Shown here: in pieces, positions 1-8,776 of the stretch
How positions within the stretch are numbered: the first letter of the stretch is position 1
How the letters are laid out: each line of letters opens with the position of its first letter
Assembly (NCBI RefSeq): GCF_001027285.1
Contig: NZ_CP011509.1
Coordinates: 6,348,501-6,412,500, forward strand
Direction of reading: 5' to 3'
DNA: 64,000 nucleotides
Source: Archangium gephyra
GTDB lineage: Bacteria; Myxococcota; Myxococcia; Myxococcales; Myxococcaceae
The notes under the pieces: model-generated
The model's input: the letters and a program-made list of their open reading frames with translations, nothing else
What the model was told of the DNA's origin: nothing
Databases searched by the model: none
Program-made: the position numbers and the translations under genes

Positions 1-82
1 ACGGCTCCCAGGTGGTGAGCCCGAGCGCGGCGGCCAGGATCAGCACGCCGAGTCCGAACAGGATTCTCCGAACGATCCGCAT
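1..82 (-). CDS. N-terminus of an unidentified membrane or exported protein (partial)
   Basis: Only the first 27 codons lie in the window. The ATG (A at 82) is preceded on the minus strand by a GGGAG ribosome-binding sequence about 8 bases upstream. The peptide starts MRIVRRILFGLGVLILAAAL, which is two or three basic residues followed by a hydrophobic helix, so it is a signal peptide or N-terminal membrane anchor. No domain can be identified because the rest of the gene is outside the window. The start and export signal are well supported; the function is unknown. Confidence 0.6.
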   Translation of the reverse strand, partial: MRIVRRILFGLGVLILAAALGLTTWEP

Positions 83-371
83 TCCAGCCGCTCCCCGGCC
101 GCTGGGAATCGCGGCCTGCACAAAGGGCTTACCACGCTCTGGTGGCTCTCCCGGCAGCAGCCGGAGCGCCGCTCTGGTTCCACGAGGGGGGGCGGCCGCG
201 CGATCACGCGCAGGTGGGCCACGGTCCAGGGGGCGACCTTCGTCGACGCACCCCGTCAAAGCGCTGATTCCCCTGGGTTTTTCTTCCCATGAATGTCCCC
301 ACGCAACTTCCCACCGCCCCCTCCGATAATCCTTTCAACGAAGTACCTGCTTCCACACAAGAGAGTGCGCC

Positions 372-827
372 ATGGGCTTTATCAAGGGAATCGGCAAGGC
401 GTTCAGCAAGATCGGTGACTTCGCGAAGAAGGCCGTTGGCTTCGCCAACAAGATCCTCAATGGCCCCCTGGGTCAGATCGCCTCGTTCATCCCGGGCGTG
501 GGTCCCTTCATCGCGGGGGCCCGGAAGATCGTCGGCATCGCCGATGGCGTGCTCAACGGTGGTGGCCTCAAGGGCATCATCGGCGGCCTGGTGGGCAACC
601 TCGGTGGCGGTCTGCTGGGCAAGGCCGGCTCGCTCCTGAGCAAGACGGGTCTTGGCGCCGCGATCGGCCTGGGCTCGCAGGCCAACAGCTCCGGCGGCGT
701 GCTGGACCTGGTCAAGGGCCTGATGAGCTCCCGCAAGGGCGACGCGTCTCCTCTCGCCCAGGGCGACAAGTACAACCTGGGCCAGTTCGCGGCCTTCAAG
801 GTCGCCAACCTGCTCCGCGCCGCCTGA
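372..827 (+). CDS. small glycine-rich protein with amphipathic helices, function unknown
   Basis: This 151-aa protein is very rich in Gly, Ala, Leu and Lys. Residues 1-28 (MGFIKGIGKAFSKIGDFAKK and on) form a cationic amphipathic helix. Residues 29-110 are a hydrophobic glycine-rich stretch with repeated GG, GLL and IIGG patterns, and the last 40 residues are more polar. There is no N-terminal signal peptide and no recognisable enzyme domain. The composition resembles membrane-active or pore-forming peptides such as holin-like proteins or bacteriocins, but this is inference from composition only. The gene stands alone and is followed by a strong intrinsic terminator at 852-883, which supports its being a real transcription unit. 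Its ribosome-binding site is weak (AAGAGAG). Confidence 0.7.
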   Translation: MGFIKGIGKAFSKIGDFAKKAVGFANKILNGPLGQIASFIPGVGPFIAGARKIVGIADGVLNGGGLKGIIGGLVGNLGGGLLGKAGSLLSKTGLGAAIGLGSQANSSGGVLDLVKGLMSSRKGDASPLAQGDKYNLGQFAAFKVANLLRAA

Positions 828-851
828 TTCGGCTCGCTTCCGCTTCACTCC

Positions 852-883
852 AAGGGGTGCACGCTCTCGGGCGTGTGCCCCTT
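852..883 (+). terminator. intrinsic terminator after the glycine-rich protein gene
   Basis: A 13-bp stem (852-864 with 871-883, two G-T wobbles) surrounds a 6-base loop and is followed by a T-rich run. It lies 25 bases after the stop codon at 827. Confidence 0.7.
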
Positions 884-1020
884 GTTCCTTTTCAGGCGTC
901 CTCTCTGGAAGTGAAGGGGCTCGGCTGGGGAGGGGATCGGGTCCCCGCTCCTGGCGTAGTGTGGGGCGCATGACGGCTTCTTCCCTCCGTGTCCCCGGTT
1001 CTGGGACCGTTGCTCCTTGT

Positions 1021-1173
1021 CCCCCAAGCAGGTGAGGAGGGGGCGAGCGTGGAACCTGAGGCAGTGGTCAGCAAGGAGCCGAAGAAGGAGCGGATGCCGC
1101 GAGAGGACTGGGCGAAGCTGCTGCGCAGGACGTTCGCGTCTGGGGGCGAGCAGCAGCAAGCCCAGCAGCAGGC
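1021..1173 (+). pseudogene. fragment of an IS91-family transposase C-terminal region
   Basis: The open frame contains the segment KERMPREDWAKLLRRTF, which resembles the conserved stretch just before the cysteine cluster near the end of IS91-type transposases (usual form R-x-P/D-W-A-x-LLRR-x-F). After this motif the sequence changes abruptly to unrelated Gln/Ala-rich codons, and nothing of the catalytic HUH region is present. A second fragment of the same segment lies at 24284-24420, and the two are clearly similar at DNA level from CCAAGCAGGTG onward. I read both as decayed remnants. The family assignment is from memory of the motif. Confidence 0.5.
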
Positions 1174-1252
1174 AGAGGCGTCCTCTCATGCGTCGTTCCG
1201 CTCCAGGAAGGGGAGCGCACCATAGCGCATGCCTGCTGCGGGAATGCCGCGG

Positions 1253-2056
1253 TCACGGCTGCACGGAGTGCGGCTCGCGTCGCTTCTTCTCGTGGGATTT
1301 CGCTGAGACCGGCATGTAACACTTGCCCTGGTGCTCGGCTTGGTCGTCGTAGCAGGGCGGGCGCTTCGCCAGTTCCACCCAGCATCCACCGTTGATCTCC
1401 ACCTCGCCCGACTTGGGGAAGCAGGGGGCCTTGGCCTGATCACTGAACGGCCTGACGGGCAGCGGATAGGTGATGGTCGGCACGCCTGAGCCATCGAGGT
1501 CCACCAGCACGGGCGCTTGGACTTCGGCCACCGCCAACGCGCCGGCACTGGCTCGTGCCTCGCTATCGGGTCCTTCAGACTCTCCCGAGAAGCGTGGCAA
1601 CAGGAGCGCTCCGAGGGCGAGCGCGGTGAGTCCCGCGACCAGGAGTCCGCGGGGGGAGCGCAGCAGCCGCTTCATACGCCCCATCCACCGAGTCCAGGCG
1701 CTCACCGAGCCGCCCGTCAGATGGGCTCGGGCCTCCTCGTTCTTCTCCAAGCACTCCACGGCGGAAGTGAGGAGGTCGAGCATGTTGGACAAGTCTGGCA
1801 GCCGGCCCGAGGCGGGCGCCTGCTCTACCTCCAGGGCGAAGTAGGGAGGCTCGGCCTGTGAAGTGGCGCGGACGCTCCAGGACTCCCCAGGCTCCGAGTC
1901 CGTGCGTGCTCCGGGCATGACGACCAGGGCCGCGTTGCCTGTGTCGGTATTATGTGCCGCGTAGAGACGGCTCAGGTCCACCCCCACATTCTTGTACCGC
2001 TTGCCGAGGTGGAACGGTCCCAAGCGTCCGCCCTTCCAAGTCTTCTTTTCAGCCAC
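1253..2056 (-). CDS. single-pass membrane protein of unknown function, kinase-cluster type
   Basis: This 267-aa protein starts at GTG (2056) behind a strong GGAGGAG. Its N-terminal 150 residues are soluble and contain no recognised domain. A transmembrane helix follows at about residues 137-155 (LLVAGLTALALGALLLPRF). The external C-terminal part has a Pro-rich segment and a Cys-rich end with the motif PCYDDQAEHQGKCYMPV. Proteins with this kind of Cys-containing tail are, as I recall, often encoded beside Ser/Thr kinases in myxobacteria; no kinase is visible here. No function is claimed. Confidence 0.75.
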   Translation of the reverse strand: MAEKKTWKGGRLGPFHLGKRYKNVGVDLSRLYAAHNTDTGNAALVVMPGARTDSEPGESWSVRATSQAEPPYFALEVEQAPASGRLPDLSNMLDLLTSAVECLEKNEEARAHLTGGSVSAWTRWMGRMKRLLRSPRGLLVAGLTALALGALLLPRFSGESEGPDSEARASAGALAVAEVQAPVLVDLDGSGVPTITYPLPVRPFSDQAKAPCFPKSGEVEINGGCWVELAKRPPCYDDQAEHQGKCYMPVSAKSHEKKRREPHSVQP

Positions 2057-2108
2057 GCGTGGACTCCTCCTTCATTCCGCCGTTGTACACCTCCGGGGCG
2101 GCGGGCCC

Positions 2109-2187
2109 GCTCCGTTTCACTCGTCACCGGTGACCAGTGGAATGCGCTCGCTCCGTTTCACTCGTCACCGGTGACCAGTGGAATGCG
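2109..2187. repeat. two direct copies of a 38-bp sequence containing a palindrome
   Basis: Copies at 2109-2146 and 2150-2187 are identical over 38 bp and separated by 3 bp, giving a 41-bp period. Each contains the perfect palindrome GTCACCGGTGAC, extended by CACT/AGTG arms to a 22-bp dyad with one mismatched pair. The second copy fuses in frame to the truncated propeller pseudogene, adding the tail SSHSTGHR. Candidates are a tandem operator or a small dispersed palindromic element. Confidence 0.8.
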
Positions 2188-2641
2188 AGGAGTCCCGTAT
2201 CATGGACAGGAAGCGCCGCTCGGTGAGCGAGTACACCCCGAGGCCCACGTCGTCCCCCTCGCCCGTCCATTTCATTCCGGAGGGCAGCGCGTCCTCGTCG
2301 ATGCCGGAACACGTCATGACGAGCGTATCCCCCGCCCCGAAGGCCGCCTCGTGGATCTCCAGGAACGAGTCGTTCGACACGAAGGATTGAGGCTGGTCCA
2401 ACGACTCGGGCTGCTCGAGCGCCCGGGCCACGTCATAGACATACGCCGCGTCCACGGGCTGCCAGATCCACCCCGCGCTGAGCAGGTAGCGCCCATCGCG
2501 GCTGAACTGGAGCCGGGAGTGGAAGACGTCAGGGGAATCGCCGTCCCGCCGGGTGAGCCGCTCCCCGGTCTCGGCGTCCTCTATCTCCAGGCGGCAATAC
2601 TCCTCGGGACAGTGGGCCAGGAGGTTGTGGCTCGGGGAGCC
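2165..2641 (-). pseudogene. internal fragment of a WD40/propeller-like protein
   Basis: The minus-strand frame reads HNLLAHCPEEYCRLEIEDAE onward, then RLQFSRDGRYLLSAGWIWQP and VYSLTERRFLSMI. The pattern of F-S-x-D-G-R-x-L and hydrophobic strands is typical of WD40-type beta-propellers. It has no start codon of its own: the 5' end abuts out of frame the beginning of a VOC-family gene, and the 3' end runs into the duplicated palindromic repeat, where it stops. About 150 residues remain. I read it as an internal gene piece left by deletion or recombination. Confidence 0.6.
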
Positions 2642-2720
2642 CGAGGAGCTCGGCGAGAAAGCTCGCGGAACGCACCTTGTCCTTCGCGGCGACGATCGTG
2701 TGATTGAAACGAACGGTCAT
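2637..2720 (-). pseudogene. N-terminal stub of a VOC/glyoxalase-family protein
   Basis: The stub begins MTVRFNHTIVAAKDKVRSAS, then FLAELLGLPEP, the standard first beta-alpha element of vicinal-oxygen-chelate (glyoxalase/bleomycin-resistance) proteins. The first metal-ligand His (residue 7) is present. After about 28 codons the sequence switches to the propeller fragment in another frame, and the remaining VOC modules are missing. The start is plausible, but the product would be a short nonsense fusion ending at 2529. Confidence 0.6.
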
Positions 2721-3014
2721 GGATGGGTCCTCCGGGGCTGGCCGGCATGCTACTGGACTTCACCGCCGAGGCCCTGGCCCACGGCGTGCCCTGTTTGCCC
2801 TGCAATGCGAGCGCGAGGGCGAAAGGCGCGAGAGCGGGAGCATCTGGTTCCCCGCTGAGCCTCCTGCCAGGGCCAGCAGTGGGCTGGCGGCCCGGTGTGC
2901 GCTGCTGGACCCACCACGCCCCGGGTCCTCCCCGGACCGGACGTCCCTGGGGGTATAATCAGGGTTGGCCAGAAATCTCTCCTTGCGCACATTGAAGTGA
3001 AAGGAGAACGGGGG

Positions 3015-5609
3015 ATGTGGGGAGTGCAGCCGAAAGTCGAGACCCCACCCGCGCCAGGCGAGCGGCGAGTGACGAGGGGCCCTTCCGAGGACGGCGGACT
3101 CCATCCGGAGGAGGCGGTGGTCCCACTCCTGCTCGTGGGGTTGCCCTCGTCGGATACGGCCGACCTGGAGGCCATGCTGGCACCCCTGGGCCAGCCGGTG
3201 CTCAAGGCCACACCTTGGAACGAGGAGCTCATGGGCTTGCTCGACCGGGATCCCGCCTGCCTCCTCGTCGATGCGCGCCGCGACTGGGCCGCGGGGTTCG
3301 AAGTGGCTCATCGCCTGGAAGGCCATGAGCGCGCCCGCCATATCCCCCTCCTCCTCCTCGGAGAGGCCGCCTGCGAGCAGGTGGACCTGATTCAGGGCCT
3401 CGGGCTGGAGATGGTGGACTGTCTGTTCGAGCCCATCCACCCGGGCATCTTGCGCGCCAAGGTGGGGATGTTCATCGGGCTCCACCGGCGCGAGCGGGCA
3501 GCACGTTTGGCACTCGACCGGGCCGGCCGGAGCGAGGTGGCCGCGCACGAGCCGGAGCGCGTTCTGCGTACCCTGCTGGGGAACCTGCCCGGGATGGCCT
3601 ACCGCTGTCTCAACGAGCCCGGTTACCCCATGGCCTACGTCAGCGAGGGAGTCCTGCCGCTCACCGGCTACGGCCCCGAGGACTTCACCGCGCGGCGCGT
3701 GCTCTGGGAGGATCTCATCCACCCCGATGACGCCGCTCAGGTGTGGGGCGACATCCAGGCGGCCATCACCACCCGGACGTCCTTCACCCTCACCTATCGG
3801 CTGCGGACGCGTACCGGAGAGGAGCGGTGGGTGTGGGAGCGGGGAGTGGCCGTCCAGGGGCCCGGAAGCGGGCCCCCCCTGCTGGAGGGATTCATCACCG
3901 ACATCACCGCGATCAAGTGCGCCGAGCGGGAGCGGGAGCGGTTGCTGACGCAGGTGGAGGCGGAGCGCAGCCGCCTGGAGGCCATCCTCCAGCAGCTGCC
4001 GTGCGGGGTGCTCGTCGCCGAAGCCCCCTCGGGACGGATGCTGCACGCCAATGCCCAGGCCGAGCAGCTCCTCGGCCACTCCTCGCTCGGGGTCCAGAGC
4101 ATGGAGGAGTTCGCCCACCATCACGCCATCCACCCGGACGGGCGCCCCTACACCGCCGAGGAGTATCCGATGGCACGGGCCCTGGCCACCGGGAAGGCCC
4201 AGGCAGGGGAGGAGCTCCTCTACCGCCAGCCTGACGGCTCCAAGCGGGTGTTGCACGTCAACGCCGGGCCCATCCTGGACGGCCAGGGCTCGCCGCGGGC
4301 GGTGGTGGCGAGCTTCATGGACATCACTCCGCTCAAGCGCACCGAGATGCGCCAGGCCTTCCTCTCCTCGGCGGGCGAGCTCCTGGTCAGCACGCTCGAC
4401 TACGAGACCACGCTCACCCACGTGGTGCAGCAGGCCGTGCCCTGCCTCGGGGATGGCTGCATGCTCGATGTCCTCGAGCCGGACGGCACCCTCCGCCGGC
4501 TGGCGGCGCACCACGTGGACCCGGCGCGTGTGCCGCTCCTCCACGAGGTGGCCCGGCTCGGAGTGCTGCGGATCGATGCGCCCAGCGGACCTGGAGCCGC
4601 CATTCGTACCGGAAGGATCGAGCTGCAACTCGACATCTCCGACGACACGCTCGTCCGGTACTCCCCCAATGCCGAGATCCTGGATCTCCTGCGCAGGCTC
4701 CGCTTCACCTCCTTCCTGTCGGTGCCGCTGCATGCCCGCGGCCGCACCTTCGGGGCGCTCACCCTCCTCACCTGCCACCGGGGAGCGCGCTACGACCAGG
4801 AGACCCAATCGATGGCCGAGGAGCTGGCCCGCCGCGCCGCGCTCGCGCTGGACAACGCGTGCCTGTACCACGAGGCCCAACGCGCGGTGATGCTGCGCGA
4901 CGAGTTCCTCTCGGTGGCCTCACACGAGTTGAAGACGCCCCTCACGCCCCTCAACCTCAAGCTCTCCGCCCTGTCGCGCGAGCTGCGGCCCTGGGAGGGA
5001 GAAGCCTGGGCCAGCCGGTTCCAGCAGCATCTGGAGATGGCCCGACGCCAGATTCGCAAGATGACGACGCTCATCAACGCGCTCCTCGACATCAGCCGCC
5101 TCTCGCGGGGAGGTCTGGTCATGCAGCCGGAGGAGGTGGACCTGGGCGAGGTGCTGCGCGAGGTGATGGACTGGTTCGCCTCCGATGCGGTGCGGGCGGG
5201 CTCGGAGCTGCGCGTGGAAGGAGCGCCGCGGGTGACCGGCCAGTGGGATCGGCTGCGGCTGGAGCAGGTCGTCACCAATCTGCTCTCCAATGCCATCCGC
5301 TACGGCGCCGGCCGCCCCATCCACGTCCGCACGGAGCTGGAGGGGGAGCGCGTGCGGCTGGTGGTGCGCGATCAGGGCATCGGCATCGCGCCCGAGGCCC
5401 AGGCGCGCCTTTTCGACAAGTTCGGCAAGTTCGAGAGTGCCGTCCCGGAACGGCACTCCGGAGGCCTGGGGCTGGGGCTCTACATCACCCACAACATCGT
5501 GGAGGCCATGGGCGGGCACATCCGGGTGGAGAGCCGTCCGGGCGAGGGCTCCACCTTCACCGTGGAGCTGCCCCGCTCCGCTGCGGCGGATGCGCCCGGA
5601 GCCGCCTGA
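3015..5609 (+). CDS. hybrid sensor histidine kinase: receiver-like, PAS, PAS, GAF, HisKA, HATPase
   Basis: This 864-aa cytoplasmic kinase starts at ATG 3015, chosen because AAAGGAG lies 9 bases upstream; an in-frame start further upstream has no ribosome-binding site. Residues about 25-165 form a receiver-like fold (PLLLVG, then LLVDARRDW in place of the usual phospho-acceptor strand). PAS 1 spans about 183-300 and PAS 2 about 320-445. A GAF domain occupies about 455-620. The H-box SVASHELKTPLTPLN places the phospho-accepting His at residue 637. The ATPase has NLLSNAIRYG, DQGIGIAPE and GGLGLGLYIT. No transmembrane helix is visible, so the signal is probably intracellular. No cognate regulator lies beside it. 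The ligand is unknown. Confidence 0.92.
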   Translation: MWGVQPKVETPPAPGERRVTRGPSEDGGLHPEEAVVPLLLVGLPSSDTADLEAMLAPLGQPVLKATPWNEELMGLLDRDPACLLVDARRDWAAGFEVAHRLEGHERARHIPLLLLGEAACEQVDLIQGLGLEMVDCLFEPIHPGILRAKVGMFIGLHRRERAARLALDRAGRSEVAAHEPERVLRTLLGNLPGMAYRCLNEPGYPMAYVSEGVLPLTGYGPEDFTARRVLWEDLIHPDDAAQVWGDIQAAITTRTSFTLTYRLRTRTGEERWVWERGVAVQGPGSGPPLLEGFITDITAIKCAERERERLLTQVEAERSRLEAILQQLPCGVLVAEAPSGRMLHANAQAEQLLGHSSLGVQSMEEFAHHHAIHPDGRPYTAEEYPMARALATGKAQAGEELLYRQPDGSKRVLHVNAGPILDGQGSPRAVVASFMDITPLKRTEMRQAFLSSAGELLVSTLDYETTLTHVVQQAVPCLGDGCMLDVLEPDGTLRRLAAHHVDPARVPLLHEVARLGVLRIDAPSGPGAAIRTGRIELQLDISDDTLVRYSPNAEILDLLRRLRFTSFLSVPLHARGRTFGALTLLTCHRGARYDQETQSMAEELARRAALALDNACLYHEAQRAVMLRDEFLSVASHELKTPLTPLNLKLSALSRELRPWEGEAWASRFQQHLEMARRQIRKMTTLINALLDISRLSRGGLVMQPEEVDLGEVLREVMDWFASDAVRAGSELRVEGAPRVTGQWDRLRLEQVVTNLLSNAIRYGAGRPIHVRTELEGERVRLVVRDQGIGIAPEAQARLFDKFGKFESAVPERHSGGLGLGLYITHNIVEAMGGHIRVESRPGEGSTFTVELPRSAAADAPGAA

Positions 5610-5727
5610 AGCTCCAGGAGAAGCCGAACGCCGCGCCCAGCAGCGCCCCACCGGCCAGGACCCAGGCGAGCGGCCCGTCCGACATGGCCCAGGAGAGAAT
5701 CACCAGGCTGAGCACCAGACTGGTTGG
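5557..5727 (-). pseudogene. possible C-terminal remnant of a membrane protein
   Basis: The minus strand encodes about 50 residues with two hydrophobic stretches (SLVLSLVILSWAM and LAWVLAGGALLGAAFGFSW) and a basic tail that ends inside the 3' end of the kinase gene. There is no start codon, ribosome-binding site or identifiable family. It looks like the truncated end of an integral membrane protein whose 5' part was deleted, but a chance open frame in GC-rich DNA is possible. Confidence 0.3.
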
Positions 5728-5739
5728 GGCCTCATGGCC

Positions 5740-6395
5740 ACATGAGTCGTGCCGTTCTGGGTTGCATAGCCGCGAGCTTCTTCGACGCACTCAAGGCACC
5801 AATCTTGCCAAGCGTCGCTCATCGCTTTTTGGACCTTTCCGCGATGTCCCAGACACTTGTGACGGCGCTGCGGATCTTCTCGGTACTGCGGTTGCCGTCG
5901 CGCGTGTCCCGGCACGCGTAGAGGACAAAATTGTGAACCTCTGCAACGGCGGCCTCGAACCGGCTGCGTCGTTCGGAGGACTTGGCCTTGGCAAGCCCTT
6001 TTCCCCAGCAATACTCATGGAGCTGCGCGATGACGCACTGTCTGTCTACAAAACGTCGATCCTGGACCACCCGACGCCCACCCAGGCACCAGCCGGAGCC
6101 CCAGGACTCAGGCAATTCCTAACGTCGCTGACCACCCTTGTCTCATTTTCAAACCAATCCCGAGTGAAGGAATATGGATTGACGACAACAGGACACAAAC
6201 GTCCACGCCAGTCCTCTGGACAATGGCTCGTCACGCTGGTGACGCCGCTGGCGCCCGTCAAGACAGACTCGAAGGCCGGGGACTGCCCGGTCAGTGTCAG
6301 ACGTGACCTGTAGAAGTCATGACCACGCTGCCGCGACCTTCCGGGCGGCGTGGCCGCAATCCCTGACATCTGTGTCGTTTATCCAACACCCTGGA
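5740..6395. other. gene-poor, lower-GC stretch with a doubtful open frame
   Basis: No confident gene is present. The stretch is visibly less GC-rich than its surroundings. A minus-strand frame at 5819-6115 would encode up to 98 aa and includes RFEAAVAEVHNFVLYACRD, which looks protein-like but matches no family I know. A neighbouring minus frame (6046-6369) also has protein-like composition, including RLCPVVVNPYSFTRDWFENE. The two are in different frames, so this could be one decayed foreign gene. I see no transposase motif or terminal repeats. Confidence 0.35.
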
Positions 6396-6407
6396 ATGGG
6401 AGCACGC

Positions 6408-8699
6408 ATGGCTAAGGCGCACACGCTCACCGACAACTTCAACGACAACACGCCGGACACGTCCAAATGGACCGGCTTCAACGCTGAAATCCAGGAGGTC
6501 AACCAGCGCCTCGAGATCCGGCCCCTGCCCAATACGGCGTCGGGCACCCGCATCCTCACCTCCGCCGCCACCTATGACCTGACCGGCTCCTGTGTTCGGG
6601 TCGAGGTGCTCCGGACGCTGCGCGCTCCGAACGCGTACACCCTCCTGGGCGTGAGGAATAGCACGGGCAGCCTGTACATCTCCGTGAGCGACGGCTGGCT
6701 GTCCTGCAGACAGCAGCTCTCGGGCACGTTCACCACGCTCGCGCGAATCTCGTACGACCCGGCCCTCCATCGCTGGTGGCAGCTCCGGGAGCTCAACGGC
6801 ATCACCCATTGGGAGGTGTCGGGCGACGGCCAGCACTGGACCAGGGTGTTCAGCACGAGCAACCCGATGGACCTCACCGCCGTCACCCTCAAGCTGCAGG
6901 CGGGGACCGACTCGGCCATCCCGTCGCCGGGCGTGGCCATCTTCGACTCGTTCAACACGCCCTCGGCGGGGCCGTCGCGGCGCGTGGAGGAGCGGCGGCT
7001 GTCGGCACAGCGGGTGCGCGAGCAGGCCGCCGCGCTCGCCGCCGGGCGCCACCATGCCGAGCACGCCAACAACAACGACGAGGTGAACTACCCCTCCCAG
7101 TCCTTCATCGGCAACTACTCCAAGTCCCTGAAGCACGACGCGGTGGGAGACCCGGACCCTGTCTCCTACGGCTCGCTGCTGCGCGCGCTGGAGAGCCGCG
7201 ACCCGGGGGACTTCGAGGAGCTCCTCCAGCCGCCCGGGGCCAAGAAGTTCACCAACCCGCAGTCGGGCTTCGCCTTCGAGCTGGAGGGCGCGGACACGCA
7301 GGAGTTCACGCAGCCGCCCGCGCCGCGCTTCGACTCCGAGCAGACGGCCGCCGAGGCGGGCGAGCTGTACTGGATGGCGCTCGCCCGTGACGTGCCCTTC
7401 ATCAACTACACCGCCGAGGCCGGCACCGCTGGCAGTGTCCTCGCCCAGGCCATCAGCTCGCTCAACACCGAGTTCCCCTGGTTCGGCGGCACCGTGCCCG
7501 TCACCGCGCAGAACGTGTTCCGAGGCATCTACCCCGGCGAGCAGGTGGGCCCGTACGTGTCGCAATTCCTGCTCAAGGGCAACGTGGATCCGCGCAAGCC
7601 GGACGGGCAGGGGCGGGACGCCAACGAGGGCTACATCACCTACGGCTCGCAGGTGATTGATCAGCGGCAGTGGACGGTGAAGGGCTTCCCGGAGCTGGGG
7701 GCGGCCGCCGACTACCTTACCCGCTTCACCGAGGACTGGCTGCCGGTGCAGAACGGCCGGGATGACCGGGGCAAGGACCAGTTCGACCTGACGCGCCGCC
7801 GCTTCATCCGCAACCTGCGGGACGGGGCCCACTTCGTCCACTTCGACCAGGTGGTGAACGCGTGGTGGAACACGGCCTTCTTCCTGCTGAGCGAGCCGCA
7901 CGGCAACCAGAACATGGGCAACGCCGCGGGCACGGGCCGGCCGCAGGTGGACATGGAGTTCCCGAACAACCCCGGCAACCCGTATGACCCGCCGGGCACC
8001 GCGGGGGACTCGCGCACCCAGGTGGGCTTCGCCACCTTCGGGCCCATCCACCTGCTGCAGACGCTCAACGAGGTGGCGGGACGCGCGGGGCGGGCCGTGT
8101 GGTGGCAGAAGTGGGGCGTGCACCGGCGGCTGCGCCCCGAGGAGTACGGCGGGCGCATCGACAACCAGTTCAACAACCGGCGCACCTACCCGCTGCACGC
8201 CTCCATCCTCAACTCGCTGTCCACCGGCGGGCTGTCCCCGTACTTCCCCGAGCGCTACAACTCGTACCTGCTGCCGCAGGCCTTCCCGGAAGGCAGCCCC
8301 ACGCACCCGGCCTACGGCGCGGGGCACGCCACCATCTCCGGCGCGTGTGCCACCATCCTCAAGGCCTTCTTCGACGAGAGCGCGCCCGTCGAGGCTCCGA
8401 TGGTGGCCAACGCGGACGGCACGTCGCTGGTGGGCTACACGGGCGCGGACGCGGCGCAGATGACGGTGGGCGGCGAGCTGAACAAGCTGGCCGGCAACAT
8501 CGCCCTCTTCCGCAACGCGGGAGGCGTGCACTGGCGCAGCGACTACACCGAGTCCCTGCCCCTGGGCGAGGCGGTGGCCATCGCGCTGCTCCAGGAGATG
8601 AGCCTCACCTACAACGAGGACGACGCCTTCTGCCAGTTCACCCGCTTCGATGGCGTCACCATCCGCATCCACCGCGGCGTCGTGGAACCGGTCAAGTGA
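6408..8699 (+). CDS. vanadium-dependent haloperoxidase-like enzyme with an N-terminal lectin-like domain
   Basis: This 763-aa protein starts at ATG 6408 behind GGGAG (an ATG 12 bases earlier has a weaker site). Residues about 5-190 resemble a concanavalin/laminin-G-like sandwich (DNFNDNTPDTSKW, then a WEVSGDGQHWTRV strand). The C-terminal half carries the PAP2/vanadium-haloperoxidase active site. It comprises K568 with R576-P577 (KWGVHRRLRP), H640 in YGAGHATISGA, and R702 with H708 in FRNAGGVHWR, matching the K...RP, GH and R-x5-H pattern. Such enzymes bind vanadate and oxidise halides with peroxide, or act as phosphatases. No Sec signal is apparent. It is monocistronic and ends at a convergent terminator. 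Confidence 0.85.
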   Translation: MAKAHTLTDNFNDNTPDTSKWTGFNAEIQEVNQRLEIRPLPNTASGTRILTSAATYDLTGSCVRVEVLRTLRAPNAYTLLGVRNSTGSLYISVSDGWLSCRQQLSGTFTTLARISYDPALHRWWQLRELNGITHWEVSGDGQHWTRVFSTSNPMDLTAVTLKLQAGTDSAIPSPGVAIFDSFNTPSAGPSRRVEERRLSAQRVREQAAALAAGRHHAEHANNNDEVNYPSQSFIGNYSKSLKHDAVGDPDPVSYGSLLRALESRDPGDFEELLQPPGAKKFTNPQSGFAFELEGADTQEFTQPPAPRFDSEQTAAEAGELYWMALARDVPFINYTAEAGTAGSVLAQAISSLNTEFPWFGGTVPVTAQNVFRGIYPGEQVGPYVSQFLLKGNVDPRKPDGQGRDANEGYITYGSQVIDQRQWTVKGFPELGAAADYLTRFTEDWLPVQNGRDDRGKDQFDLTRRRFIRNLRDGAHFVHFDQVVNAWWNTAFFLLSEPHGNQNMGNAAGTGRPQVDMEFPNNPGNPYDPPGTAGDSRTQVGFATFGPIHLLQTLNEVAGRAGRAVWWQKWGVHRRLRPEEYGGRIDNQFNNRRTYPLHASILNSLSTGGLSPYFPERYNSYLLPQAFPEGSPTHPAYGAGHATISGACATILKAFFDESAPVEAPMVANADGTSLVGYTGADAAQMTVGGELNKLAGNIALFRNAGGVHWRSDYTESLPLGEAVAIALLQEMSLTYNEDDAFCQFTRFDGVTIRIHRGVVEPVK

Positions 8700-8730
8700 G
8701 GCCACGCGGCGCCGCTCGCGCCTGACGGAG

Positions 8731-8761
8731 GGAGCACGGAGCGAGGCGGCCTCCGTGCTCC
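8731..8761. terminator. convergent terminator between haloperoxidase and RCC1 genes
   Basis: A perfect 11-bp inverted repeat (GGAGCACGGAG, 8731-8741 and 8751-8761) has a 9-base loop. It lies between two genes that end facing each other. Confidence 0.7.
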
Positions 8762-8776
8762 GCCGTGCGAGGGCCC

